In this document: positions 33,990-46,559 of the stretch, in pieces
Position numbering within the stretch: the first letter of the stretch is position 1
Layout: each line of letters opens with the position of its first letter
Source: Adiantum capillus-veneris
Lineage: Eukaryota > Streptophyta > Polypodiopsida > Polypodiales > Pteridaceae
Direction: 5' to 3'
Assembly: GCA_014529385.2 (NCBI GenBank)
Contig: CM043947.1
Coordinates: forward strand, 104,683,811-104,747,810
Length of the DNA: 64,000 bases
Notes under the pieces: generated by a model
Seen by the model: only the letters and a program-made list of their open reading frames with translations
What the model was told of the DNA's origin: nothing
Databases searched by the model: none
Program-made: the position numbers and the translations under genes

Positions 33990-35735
33990 TTCATGTGGCC
34001 TCAAGTTTGGTTACACAAAAAATTTGATTCTACTAGTGATATGCCTACCACTAGTAATTCTCCAGAGACATCTAGTGATGCTCATAAGAGAGATGTGTCT
34101 AGCAGTCAGCAGGTAATGAGAAGATCTACATGTGTCTCTCATGCCTCTTAGTGTTTTCAGCCAAGGTTAGACTATTTGTTGGTTACTGACTATGGAGAGC
34201 CTACCTACTAGCAATAAGCTATTGAGATGGAAGATAGTATGAATTGGATCAAGAAACGCAATCTAAAGTACAACTCCATCATGAAAAATGAAACTTGAAA
34301 ATTGACAGAGTTGTTGGAGAGCAAAAAAGTGTTTCCTTCCAAATGGGTGTACGAAAAGAAGTACATGGAAGAGAACCCCGAGCCTAGGTACAAATCTAGA
34401 TTGGTTGTTGAGGGTTTCAAGAAAAATAAAGGAGTGAATATTTCAATGAAATTTTTATATAATGGTCAAGATGACTACATTATGTCTTGTGCTTGGACTA
34501 GTAGCCACTGAGGACATCGAACTTGTCTAGATGGACTTGAAGATGGCTTTTCTTCAGGGGGATTTTGGTGAGGATATCTAAATGAAGCAGGCATTGGGTT
34601 TTGAAGTCAAACCTAAGAAGCCTACGAGGGAAAAACTAGTGTGTAGATTGGCTAGAAATTGTATGGCTCAAAACAACACTCAAGGCAGTGGTATATGAAG
34701 TTTGACAAGTACATGTAGCGCCAAGTGTATGAAAGGAGCCAAAAAGATCACTACTTGTATACCAACAAGTTGATGATGCTTCACTTATCGTTCTGATACT
34801 TTACGTTGATGATATGCTCATTTCCAAGAAGAATAAACATGAGATTTCCATCATGAAGAAGTCACTTATCATGAAATTTTCTATGAAAGATTTGGGTGAT
34901 GCAAGTCACTTTCTTGGTATGTGTATCAACAGGGATAGAGAACATGGAATACTAGAGTTTTCTTGGGAAAAGTATATCCACAAGGTCTTACAATGCTTTA
35001 ATATGCAAGGAGGGAGAGATTCATTGAGTACCCCAATACATGCATAGGAAAAACTTAGCAAGAATGATGCTCCCAAGTCTAAGTGAGAAAGAATAAATGG
35101 CCAAGGTGCCATATTCTTCATTAGTTGGGAATCTTATGTATGCCATGGTACTGGAGATTGATTTTGTAGTGGAAGTGGTTAGTAGATTTATCCCAAATCC
35201 TTGCCAAAAACAATGGTAAGCAAAGAAGCATGTTTTGAGATATTTGAAAGGTACGACGGACAAATGATTATGCTTTGGAAATAGAGATACATCCATTGTG
35301 GGTTACACAGATCCAGATTATGTGGGTTGTGTAGATAGTTGGAGATCCATGTCTGGCTATGTTTTTGTTTTCTGGAGCAGGTGTGTCATGAATATCGTGC
35401 ATTTAGAAGTGTACATCATATTCCACCATAGAGACAGAGTATGTGGTAATGTCATATGCTAGCAAGGAAGCTGTGTGGTCAACTTTCCTAGTGGGAGATC
35501 TTGCCACTACTTAGACTCTAGTGCTAGATTATGATAGCTAGAGTGAGATTGTGTTAGCAAATAACCCCGTGTTTCACTTCAAGTCAAAACACATAGAAGT
35601 CCTTTTTTATGTGATACATGACATATTGGCTAGCAAGCATGTCAAGGTTCATACATATGAAAGCCCTATAGATGCTCTCATGAAGAGCCTACCTTTGAGT
35701 GGTTTGCATATTACATGGAGATGTTGGGTATAGGG
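33990..35735 (+). mobile_element. Ty1/copia fragment: reverse transcriptase and RNase H (decayed)
   Basis: Plus-strand phases give the copia order: DYLLVTDYGEP, then KWVYEKKYMEENPEPRYKSR and LVVEGFKKNKGV. Next come LYVDDMLIS (the YVDD catalytic block, partly out of frame near 34805) and SMKDLGDASHFLGM. Last are HGILEFSWEKYIHKVLQ, an RNase H stretch around 35280-35640, and a LASKHVKVHT-like end. Frame changes and stops occur throughout, so it is inactive. The 5' half (gag, integrase) is missing here; the piece at 28540 may belong to a related copy. Confidence 0.8.
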
Positions 35736-35899
35736 TGAATCCACTTGAGTGATTCACAGTTGTCCAAGTTGTATATTAATGGATACTTGGGCCACCTTGG
35801 CCTTCATGTTGAAGATTGTTAGGGTTCATGCCAACTACATGGACACCCACCACATTGATCGTAGTAGCCTTATTGTTTTAGGGCTAACTACTCCCCTAT

Positions 35900-36789
35900 T
35901 CATGCTCACAAGCACGACACAGACAACATACTTGTCATCCGGTGACACGACTAACCCGTAGGTGCACGGAGGCAATCTCGTTAGCTTGTCAGGCTGACAC
36001 CAACCTACACATACGCACTTCTATGATGCATCAATCACTAATCCTTGTTAACTCCAACCCACTCTATCCCTAAACGCTCATAACACCGTTTACACATCAA
36101 ATGAACTCGGAATTGCTTCAAACTTACTAAGCACCATCCCCTCACTAGGATACACTTACCTATAAGTCCAATCTCACCAGATTATAACCCTAGCTACCTC
36201 AAATACAGTCGCGATAGACTCACAAGTCATAACCTAAAAGTGTGCGAAACTTGAGTCTATGAACATCTATGCGTAGCTAATCTCGCCCTTGTTCCATAAA
36301 GTACTTGATTGTTGAAAACAGACACCGTTTGTACTACTTACAAGCAAAACAAGCTCGTGGGAAGATCGCTCGCGAATAGCTCGAAGATGGGAATGCGTGG
36401 CGTGGGCGCGTAGCTCTCGACGAGGCTACCGCGATGGTGTGGTCGCTTCGTGAATCCGGTGAGGGAGATGCGCGTAAGGAAGAGGATAAGATCACACACA
36501 CTCTCTCTCTCTCTCAGACTCGTACGACACAGAATTAATTATTCAAATGTTATCAAAAATGGTTCTAAGGTGACCTTTATACTTTAGTCACCTTAGCTCA
36601 AAATGTACATGGGGTTTTAATTGAGTTCTACTCATCATAATTACAAAGTGGAAACGCATTGCGTCCCGGCCAACTAATAAATCTATACATAATCCAGACA
36701 ATTGGATAAAGACGATAGAAAAATTGGCATTACAAAGGGAATTTGATAGTCATTACAAAGGGGGTTTATACAACTGTTGGGATCCAACA
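35900..36789 (-). mobile_element. Candidate minus-strand LTR
   Basis: On the minus strand, GGAGGGGGGAG (polypurine tract) ends next to TGTTGGATCCCAACAG at 36789, a typical 3' LTR start. About 200 bp further on is a TATAAAGG box. A second copy was not found in the window, so the far end is not fixed and the start coordinate is a guess. Confidence 0.4.
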
Positions 36790-36994
36790 CTCCCCCCCTC
36801 CTAGTTCATGTCTACCATGACATGACTGGCTTCGTCTTCAATGCCTTTGTCTTCTTTCCTGGTTTATTTGATATAGAAAGGCATCATATCTCATAGATTC
36901 CCTCGCCGTTAATAGGCCTAAAATTTGTGATTTGTAACTTTTGATCAATTTATTACATATCATTCTGGGATATCTATATGATACGTATGGCAAG

Positions 36995-37447
36995 CTATCC
37001 TAGGATATAATGATACAAACGATGTTTATGTGTTGTCACATTCTTACAATCCTCTATTTCTCCTAAAAAATAGTCCCTATACTTATCATTAAGCGGGTAG
37101 TAAATTATGGTGTTCGTACTCTTGGATAAGTGTCTTGGAACACCAAAATTTCTAACTCTATTTGCTGGAATTACATCAGTGACCTTGTCCCAAAGCCACT
37201 CATTCAGAGTTTGCTCGGTGCCGTCAGAAGTAGCAACAGTGACGCCCAAATGTGTAGGCAACAAGTAGTATAACTGCACTACTCTCAATTCTTCTCCCCA
37301 ACAGATTTTCTTTAAGTCGGTAGCCAGGCATCCTAACTTCCGAGCGTTGATGTAGTAAATCCCATCTTCGGGGGTCCAGTTGATCTCCCATCCTTTATCA
37401 ATGCGAGTGGAGTGCGGTGTATTGACCTTTAGCAGCATCTCCATCAC
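36995..37447 (-). other. Unrecognised 150-codon ORF upstream of a candidate 3' LTR
   Basis: The intact frame encodes a globular-looking protein (GIYYINARKLGCLATDLKK, LYYLLPTHLGVTVATSDG, NTIIYYPLNDKYRDYF). It ends about 200 bp before the polypurine tract of the minus-strand LTR candidate at 36789, so it could be a 3' accessory ORF of that element or a captured host exon. No family was recognised. The absence of stops over 150 codons in an otherwise decayed region is notable. Confidence 0.35.
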
Positions 37448-37899
37448 GTCTCGTCAAAAACAATAATTTGGAAAATAATGTTGTTTGAAACTTTTACGTT
37501 GGGTAGAATGTAAGGTCTCAACCTTTCTTCAGAACCAATCCCACATGTAAATAATTGAACCCAGTTTGAATACTGCAAAAAGTTACTATTTTTGACAGTA
37601 TTTCTGAATCCGTCGGTGCCAAGATGTTTAGAATGTTATAGAGCTTTCAAAAATGAATAAAAACAATTTTTGTGAAAATTTTCCTAAAAGTAAGTTTAGG
37701 GTCACCCGACCCGTCTAGTTTTGACCGGCTCGTCAAACTGCACCCCTATCCAGAATTTGAAAAAAATACAATTTTAGACATCGAGAGCTGTTAAATATGG
37801 TAGGTACTCGGGATGATGCACCTTAGCTCCGTCTTCGTAGAGGAAGTTTCGGAAGTAAAATCCAAGCTGTAACGATCGTCGAAGGATAAAAATAATTTT

Positions 37900-38535
37900 T
37901 TATTTATAAGGCTAGCAAGGGCACCGGCACTTGGGGACTGGTGTGTGCACAGGCTCTAGGCCACTGGGAGCTTGCTTTAGCAGTTAGAGGGAGCCCCCAC
38001 TCATCTAGGAGCTTGTGGGAGAGTTTCCAAGCAAGAGAGAGAGTGTGAGACTCAGTTAAAGCAACCAAATTGGACACTTACAAGCTACGCACTCAAGCTG
38101 CCATGCATGACCAAAGTGCTTATCCAGATGCAATTAGTAGCATAATTCGACCTCTTGAGGTTAAGAGCCTAATGATTGACAACATAATGAAGACTAGATT
38201 AATTAAGAGAGGATTATACTAATTACATGTGATTAGCACTAGCCTTCTAAGCATGGGCATTAAGCTCAAAGGCTAGGCCATCAAGACCTCCTCTAGGGAG
38301 AGAGTTCTCAAAAGGACCACTCAAGAATGACCTCTCATTAAGCATAGGGATCTTTTATAGTTTTGGGCCTCAAACCCTTCAACTATGGGATAAAGTGAGC
38401 TCTCTAGCTTAAACTCATACAACTTTGGAACTCCTAAATGAGCCCAAGCCCTATATAATGAAAAGTAAATATTGTGCACTATGGCACATCCACAGCTTGG
38501 TGCATAATTGGTGTAGCCGTTAGCCGCTGCTAACA
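37900..38535 (-). mobile_element. Second candidate minus-strand LTR
   Basis: On the minus strand a polypurine tract GGAAGGGGGGAG abuts TGTTAGCAGCGGC at 38535. A TATAAAAG box follows at about 38353. The upstream phase ends RGRAPN-stop, as retrotransposon polyproteins often do just before the tract. The far LTR end could not be located, so the lower coordinate is approximate. Confidence 0.4.
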
Positions 38536-38539
38536 CTCC

Positions 38540-39440
38540 CCCCTTCCTAATTTGGTGCACGTCCTCGTGTGCCGGTGAAGCAAGACACGCTGACATGGTA
38601 TAAAGCAAGTCCATGGAATAAATGTTGAACTGCAAAACATAAGAACAAGTAATGAGCATCAAAGGCCACCAAGATTGAATAAAACATGAAGCATAAATGA
38701 ATAATCATGCAAAGTGATTTTTTTGCTTCTAAAAGATGGGTCAATCATAGCCAAAAACTAGACAACATAAAGCAAAAAGATACTCAAACTATTGTGAAGA
38801 TTAAACCACTTGAAATTTCAGTTTTATGCATGAAACACAAGCAATCAATTATGACCCTAGGCTAATGCAAGTTCATAAACCTACTAGCCTAAAAACTATG
38901 TGAACAATCTCAATAAATCATTCAAGTCTATCATGTCTACGGGCTATAAAAAAGTTCCTAATCTATTAGTACATTGTCAAAGCTTTTTGAAGCTCATGGA
39001 AGTTTTGATTTAGCCATTCATTGAAAAATTAAGGCACAATCACAAGGCTACCACCCCAAGGAAAGTCTAGGTGCGACTCTCGGCTCCTTGAACCCTCAAG
39101 AAGGTGTTCCAAAAGCCTACTAGCTTACCAAGGCAACAACTATCCCCTATCAGCCCAGGGCATCGGTTTAGGGCCTTGACCAAGTGAGCCAAGGTGATTC
39201 CCCTCGCCTACCAAGTGCCAATAAGGCGCTAAGCCTCACAAAGACACATCATAACATATAATTTTTATTTTCATGTGCCTTAGTAGCATTTTTGCTACTT
39301 TTTTGGACACTTCTTTGCTTCATGGTTCATTTTTTTAGCACATTTTTGAATACTTCCTTTATGAGATACTAATGGCAATTGGACTAAAAAAGACTAAAGC
39401 CTAATCATAGCCCTAGGTCATGACAAAAATGAGTGGAGTA
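38540..39440. other. No recognisable gene
   Basis: AT-rich sequence with very short ORFs. It may be internal sequence of the minus-strand retroelement whose LTR starts at 38535. Confidence 0.3.
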
Positions 39441-40786
39441 TTAACACTAGAATGGTAACCTAACAGGACATAAAAGTGTCCTTTCAGGGTTTTGGGAAAA
39501 ATTTCCAAAACCATAGTAGATCCACTCATTTTGAAAAATCCTTTCATGAGCTTATAGTTCAATAACTACTACATATGGAAAAAATGATAAACTTGTAATT
39601 TTTCTCATCCCTTGGTCACTACAAGCCTCCAAAGTTGATGGACTAGTGCATTTTGCCCAAAACAACAATTTCTTACGGTTGATTGCATATAAATAAGAGT
39701 GGAGATTTTTGTAGGACATGAGATAAAATGCCCCGTTAACTTCAATGGGTTGCTGACCAAAACATATGGTTGCTTTTACCTCACTAATTTTTTTTTGGGC
39801 AAAAAAAAAAGATACAAGAAGTTGCATTTTTGCCATTTTGCGGACCTATCATCAAAGTTTCTATAGTCACGCTCAATACAAATACTATAGACATGTTTTC
39901 TTAGTTCCCTTTGGGCCTCTGGATTCAAAAGGAGCCATGGAGCATGTCAAAAGGATAATGGATCTCTTATAGTTGGAACCTTGGGGGCAATGATAAAGTG
40001 CTAAATACAGCAAACATGAAAAAACTGGGTTTAGCATTATGACCTCTAGAAACCCATAGAAACGACTCAATATCTAGCCAAGTTTGTAGTCTATGATTAG
40101 ATATGGTTACTACCTACAAAATACACACAATTGACCTAAGAAACTAGCAACATTGAGAAAGTTATACTTGCTACTCTAAAATGTATCGTATTCTTCAGCA
40201 ATCAAAAAACTCAACCATCATCATATACTGTGATATATAGCATATTAGGTCCCCCAAAACTCAAGGAAGATTAGCTTTATGTTATTCATTACACTTACAC
40301 AATCAAAATTGAATTTGGATATCAAGAAAGCCACCAAAAAAATCATAAAAGTGCTAATTTTGGCCAAAAAACAGGATTTTGCAATTCTTGTAAATTGGTC
40401 ATAACTTTCAATTTTAACACTTAGCTCTCCCTACAAGCATCAAAACATGTTGAGAACTATGAAGGCCTAACCTCTAGCCATATAAACCTCACAAACATGA
40501 AATTTAGAGTGGTATAGTTGCCAAAAATTGAAAAAAAGCCAAAAACAGGACCCGTTTTTTCACACAGTTTAGGTTCAAAAATGTTGTGCAAGAGTAAGGT
40601 TAATGGTGAGATCGATACTCAAAAAAAAAGGCTAAGTTTTTTTCATCTCATAAGGCAAGTTTGTGGATATATAGCACCTAGAAATTTATTTTCATACTCT
40701 TCAAATAATTCAAGCAAAATGGTCACTTAACAGGACACAAAAGTGTCCAAGGACATAAAAGTGTCCTGTTACGATTCTAGTGTTAA
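39441..40786. mobile_element. Non-autonomous element with TTAA ends (piggyBac-like)
   Basis: The element is bounded by TTAA on both sides. Its inverted ends are CACTAGAATGGTAAC at the left and, read inward from the right, CACTAGAATCGTAAC. Just inside both ends lie palindromic AGGACATAAAAGTGTCC-type hairpins, doubled at the right end. TTAA duplication is the hallmark of the piggyBac superfamily. No transposase ORF is present in the 1.3 kb. The left 370 bp recurs at 63630-64000, also starting with TTAACACTAG. Confidence 0.65.
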
Positions 40787-41299
40787 GACTTATCACTATG
40801 AATCTAGGACTAGCAAGAAATGAACCTACATTAATCTAAGATCAAGGCCAATTACCTATGATTAATATACATAAAACCTAATGTTTTGTGAGTTAATTTT
40901 CACAAAGTAGGGTGTTGAAACTTTACTATGCCTAGCTTTCTAACATGAAAATACCATAGCTTAGAAGCAAAATTTCACTTAATCCAAGCAAGAGAATGAA
41001 CAAAAGAGAAAAATCATGGAAGGATTACACCTATTCATGCTCTTTGTGCATCTTTGAGCAAGCATCCTTTGTATAGAGAAGTCTCTTGATCCGTTTTATT
41101 TGCAAAAAGAAGCTTTTTTTGAAGCTGAGTGTAAACACAAGCTCCAAAAGCCAATTATTGAAATAAAAAAGCACACCAAAAACATTAATGAAAACCAAAA
41201 GCTAGGGTCTTGCATACCCGAATTTGCCAAAGGGAAAAAAACCCAAGGGAAAAAAATGCCTTTGGTTATGCACATGATGCTCTAATGTAGCAAATTTAT

Positions 41300-41780
41300 G
41301 CATACATAACAACCATGAGAGAGATAAAATGCTTCCACATAAGCAAATTTTGCAATTTTTACCATCTCTCATGTATGATTCAAAAGTCGATTAATTTCTA
41401 GCTCAATGAGATATGGAATTTAAACAAGCCAAGAGCTGAAAATAATGCAATTTTTGGATTACATGAAGTGGCTCTCGATAGCCAAATTTTACAATTTAAG
41501 CTTTTCAAAAAGTTGGCTAACAACTAGCTCAATAAATTTTACAATTTTAGAGCACACTCTATGAGCTAGAGATGACTGCAACTTAATGAAATGAAAATGA
41601 ATGGCTCTCACTAGCCAAATTATGCACTTAAAGCTCAAAATTTTTTGAGTAAATACTAGCTCAAATGAAAAAAATTGCATTTTTAGACCAAGCTATGAGC
41701 TAGCATTATAACTTTAATCCCAACATTTGGAATGGATCTAATTAGCCAAATTTTGCAAATTTTGCAATGATGACCCCTTC
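41300..41780. repeat. Diverged tandem repeat, about 132-bp unit
   Basis: AGCCAAATTTT-like blocks followed by GCA/ACA-ATTT occur at about 41341, 41480, 41613 and 41744, each accompanied by an AGCTCAATnA segment. Spacing is 131-139 bp. The units are diverged but in register. Confidence 0.55.
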
Positions 41781-41789
41781 TTGGATCAT

Positions 41790-43150
41790 TTGGAAGTACA
41801 CTCCTACCACACCCCTTTAAAATGAAGGTCAATTGTTAGTGCCTTTTAGCATATGAACATCCAATACAAGCACTAATACTTCCATGTTCAATGCTATCAC
41901 ATGGCCATTCCAAAAATCCAATCTAGTGCTATGCCATGATTTTTGCATACATATAAAGCACTAAAAAAGTATCAAGCAATGCCAAGTTCACATGCATGCC
42001 TCATTCACAATCTCAAAAGGATACTGTTCTCCCATGCTCATCCAAAAAAACTCAATTTTAGTGCTATGTAATGATTTTTTACATTTAATTCAAGCATTGT
42101 ATCAAGCAATGTTCAAGCACAAAATATCGAAGCATGCATCAAGTCATCAACCAATGCAATTCTCATGCCTGCACTCATATCATATCAAAGAATTCTTCTT
42201 CGAGTGCAATGAGTTTTTTTTTAATTTCTTTTCTTTTTTTTTCTTTTTTTTAAAAACCAAGGTGGCACCAATCCAACGTGAATGTCAGACACAAACACTA
42301 GTCATCGTTTATTGCAATGAGGCTCACTCTCCACCATAAAGCAATGCTTAGCACAAACAAAGAGTTTTTCCATTTAATCAATCAAATATGCACTATCATA
42401 ATGCGCAACCCAAAGCAATGAAGCTCATTAGTGAAAGATTGGTATCTCATGAATCATTTATATACAAGTTTAGAAGTCATAATATAAGAGAACAATTTTA
42501 ATTTCTAATCTGGGCTGGCCAAGTTACCTCTTTTAGCATGTATTTGAATCTCCCTTTTGTTTCATTGTCTTTGATTTTGTTCAAGACCAAGTCTAAACAC
42601 ACTTTTTAGATTTTATTGGCCAAACAACTTATGTTGTTTTCTACGAGCTCGGGATCAAGATGATTTGCTTCCAAATTGGCCGAGGGTGGGAACATTCCCC
42701 AAAGAAAATGCCAAGCTTTGCTTTGATATTTTTACTGCTAGCAAAATTTTGGCGGTACACAGACGAGGCCTGAGGGAGAGCAAGAGAGAGTTTATGCGCC
42801 ATGTGGGGTCTTTGTGTGTGTGGCAGGCCTTTGCAAGTAGGGCGATCATGAGCTCATACAGAAGGACTCAAGAGGAATTTGTTTAATGCGTTAACGTGCA
42901 AAGTTCAAACTAGGGTAGGCTGGCATAGGGCTGAGCAAAAATTGGTTGCAGGGCTTTTAATGCGCTCGCATGTGGGCTATGCCAATCAGCGGCAGAGCAT
43001 AGTGGGTAGGGGCCCGGGGGAGCTCAGGGTGTACATGTAGTGTGTGTGATGGTGTGGGCCAAGCCAGGCAGGCCAAGGCAGGGCTGGTCAGCAAGCTTTA
43101 TGCGGCATGAAACTCAAGATTCAGCGCCAATCCAGGGAAGGCAATGGAGC
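41790..43150. other. No recognisable gene
   Basis: AT-rich to 42600 and then more GC-rich. Short ORFs without motifs. Confidence 0.35.
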
Positions 43151-43153
43151 CGC

Positions 43154-43295
<142 letters not shown>

Positions 43296-43565
43296 GATCC
43301 CAGCTGCCGATACTGTCAACGTGCGTGAGACTCGAGTGTGTGTGTATGTGATCCATGCCAAAAGTGGCGAGGCAAGTGGGCCGTGTCCACGCAAGGCGAC
43401 GAACGTTGTGTGTTTGTTTCCCATAAATGTGTGTGTGTTGATGCGCTATAAAGTCAAGGCGGGGGAACTCAGTGGGATCAAGGGCAGTGAGTGTGAGAAG
43501 TTCAAAGGCCGCAGTCAATGAGCCTTTACAAGCTCCAAAAAAAACGAGTGTGTGTGTGTACATAT

Positions 43566-44511
43566 TGATAGCCGTTTTTTGGCTCTTTGTAATTGCCACA
43601 GTGAGTTACCTCACCCTACCAAAATCACCCAAACACTGTGGCTATCCCTACCATTTCACTGTACATAGGCGTGCGTGAGTCACGGGACTTTTCCCATATC
43701 TTCTTAAAAAACCCTCAATTAGCTAGTAATTGGGCTAGTTGAGCCAAAAAAATAAAAAATATAAGTATATTATGGCCCATGCGTATGTAAATATTTCTTT
43801 GTATATAGGGCCTAAATAAAAGATTTTTTCATAATTATTTTGGTATTTAAATATTTCTACCTAGGTGTGTGTCCACAATTTTTCTTACCATTTTTCATAC
43901 TCTTTATTCCATATAAAAATATTTTCATGTAAGCTTCTCTTATATTTGGTGTAACTCCACCCCAACAAAAATCCAAAAAAACTAGTTTTATTTATGTGTA
44001 TATTTTTTCACTATTGTGATTTTTCCCTTCCTACATCTATTTTGTTTTTTTTCTTCTAAAAAATTAGAACACCAAGAATATTTATCTTTTTATGGTAGCC
44101 TCATAATGAGAGAGATTTCTTTTGACCCCTTTATATTTTTTCCACTTATATTATTTATATTTGACATGTACATATTTTTTAGACCCCTCAATATTTGATT
44201 TTCTTAGTTGTACTATTCACTTATATCATAATCTCAACAATAACTTCAATTATAGACCTACCAAATAAGGTCAAGGGTAGGTGGCATGCATACATGCACT
44301 ATGGAGGCCTCACTCTTGGAGGTATTCAAAAGAATCATCCAAAGAAGGACCCCACAAGGACCTTGTGCAGTGGAAAACAATGGTCGGTTTTGCTGAATTT
44401 TTAAAGTTCACTTGCTCTCCGAATTTGAAAAGGTGTTACAAACAACAGTTGTAGCTCATGGGTTGAACTTTTGCCTCAAATTTTTTCATATTTTTTTGAG
44501 CTACGAGCTGT
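43566..44511 (+). repeat. Element B 5' LTR, first part
   Basis: Matches the 3' LTR (62067-62557) up to TGTGATT at about 44021. The remaining 490 bp have no partner in the 3' LTR because of a deletion there. The segment ends at the insertion point of element A, with CTGT as the duplicated target. Confidence 0.9.
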
Positions 44512-46507
44512 TGAGTAGCGTTAAATGGTAACCTTGCATTTGCACTACATTTCTACTTAAATGTATATATTTTTTTATCAAAGTTTTAACCTAGTGTTCA
44601 TTCTCTCTTTCCACAATAGCCTTTTTCCATACAAACACCTTACCCTTCTCAGATCTTTATGCATTTACATCATATTTCTCTCTTCATGCTAAATGTAAAT
44701 AGTAAACTTAATTCTACTCTCCTAGTTTTTTATTGCACGTTCTTTTAACTAATTACCTTTACTAATTTAAATAGCTATCTACATCCCATAATTTGTAAAT
44801 AAATAATTTATGGGCACTTATCTTACCCATCTTCTCTCAAGGGTAGGGTTAACCTTGTAGGCCTTCCCTTCCCCACCACTATGTGACCCAAGTCTTGGAT
44901 CATTTACTTGTGTTGGTCAACAAATCTTAAATATAATGTATATCCCCAATAAATCAAACTTTATTGGAGCCTACCTCATTTGTTTAAGGTGGATTCCCTT
45001 TTGAAAAAAGCATGCTACACCTTGGATGCATGCTAAAGGGCCCCCTACAAGGAGACTTGGTTCAAAAGGTGTTTTGGATGCATCTTGAACGCCTTAGCTC
45101 GTGGGTATACTTGAGTAACACTCCAAAATCAGCTTAAACACTTTGAGAAGGTCAACTTTGCCTTTTACAGCACCCAATTCCGAGTTACAAGCTGAAAGTT
45201 ATGGTGAAAACAAGGTGCTGCGGACACTGTTACTGCAGGTCAAAGTTACAATCAGGTAAACCACAAAGGTGAAAAGTTTTCTTGACTTCTCCAACATTCT
45301 AAAATACCAATGGGGAGTTAAAAACCACTTGCATGTGGAGGGGTCGGCTCAAGATGCTTCCAGAGACACAACAAACAGGATGGGGACACTCTGCAGGAGC
45401 CACTGGAGGGACATCATTGTGGGGCCCACATACATTATCAACCCTTATGGAGCCTCCACGACCTAAAAGGCTTTTTTTAATGAAAAAATAAGTCCCTTAT
45501 TTGCATAATTGAAGGAATGGTCAAAAGGGAACCTAACTATGGTTAATTACCTACCCTAGTCAAGTTTAACCTAACCCAAGGTCTTGTACAGCTATAAAAA
45601 GGCCCTTTGGCAATCACAAAAATACACACACCTACTCCATTGCTGCAAATAAGCTCCTCTAAGGTTAGGGAAGCCCTAATCCCTCTCTCCTCTTGTCTCC
45701 CTATCCATTTCCTAAGCTCGCTATCATAAGCGGCACCATAGAGAGAGCATCAATATGCTATTGCTACCATTCTCTTGCAAATATTTCTCTTACCATACTC
45801 ATCCCTAAATAAGGATTGTAGATTCTATATGAGAGCAAGGATATCAAGTTCAATGATCTATCTCATGGTTTGATCAACAAATCGTTGCAATTGGGGTGTC
45901 GTCGTCACACTTTTGCTCTAAACGCATGCAAAATTGGTAAGCTATCTTGACAGCTTCTCATATTTTGTGCTCATTGGGTTTCTTGTTTGTTGAGAAAGTT
46001 TTTGTGCACCATGGTGTCTATTTGATTGGCTTCTCTCCTTATGTTGTGTGTAAGTAAGTCTTGGGGCTGCATAGATGGAGAAGAGCTCTCTATGCATGCC
46101 GCGTTATGTGTGTAAGTAGTCTCTTCTTTTGGGAAAGGAAAGGAGTTGTCAAGTATTTGTGCATTATGGTGTTTTGAGTTTTGAGGTTTTGTGCTTGCTT
46201 TTCTTAGAAGTATATGAGCACTAATATGGTGAAGGTCAATCTTTGCATGTGAGTTTTGTGCAGTGTTCAAAGGGATTGCTTAAGGAGTGTGTGTTGAATG
46301 GCTGAAGGGCATTTTGTGTTGAAGCACATAAGGAAGGTGTGAGTGTGTGTGTGTGTGTGTGTGTGTTGTATATGGTTTGTTTTTTGTTTCCTTATTTCTC
46401 CATAAAAGAGGGTGGTGCCCCTAAGAAATATGCGTGTGTAGGGTCTCACGGAGTGGTTGTCTAGTGGGAGCCTTGAGTTGAGCCCCATCTCAAAAAATCC
46501 GCTCTCA
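44512..46507 (+). repeat. Element A 5' LTR
   Basis: 1996 bp. It contains a TATA box (TATAAAAA at 45593) and a long GT-rich stretch near the end. The 65- and 99-codon ORFs inside it recur in the 3' LTR and are not genes. Confidence 0.95.
45593..45600 (+). promoter_or_regulatory. LTR TATA box of element A
   Basis: GCTATAAAAAGGCCC is the likely core promoter, placing transcription start near 45625. The same box is at 53703 in the 3' LTR. Confidence 0.6.
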
Positions 46508-46513
46508 TAAAAG

Positions 46514-46531
46514 TGGTGCCCCCAGTGAGGA
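46514..46531 (+). promoter_or_regulatory. Primer-binding site of element A
   Basis: TGGTGCCCCCAGTGAGG begins 6 bases after the 5' LTR. The TGG start matches a tRNA CCA tail. I cannot assign the tRNA; it is not the initiator-Met site TGGTATCAGAGC. Element B has the related TGGTGACCCCACGGAGG. Confidence 0.6.
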
Positions 46532-46559
46532 ACTTTCCTAATTGCCTTCTATTCTCCTC

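Noticed and set aside
45269-46270. 65- and 99-codon ORFs repeated at 53379-54380
   Set aside because: They lie within the two LTRs of element A, so repetition reflects LTR duplication and not conserved coding.
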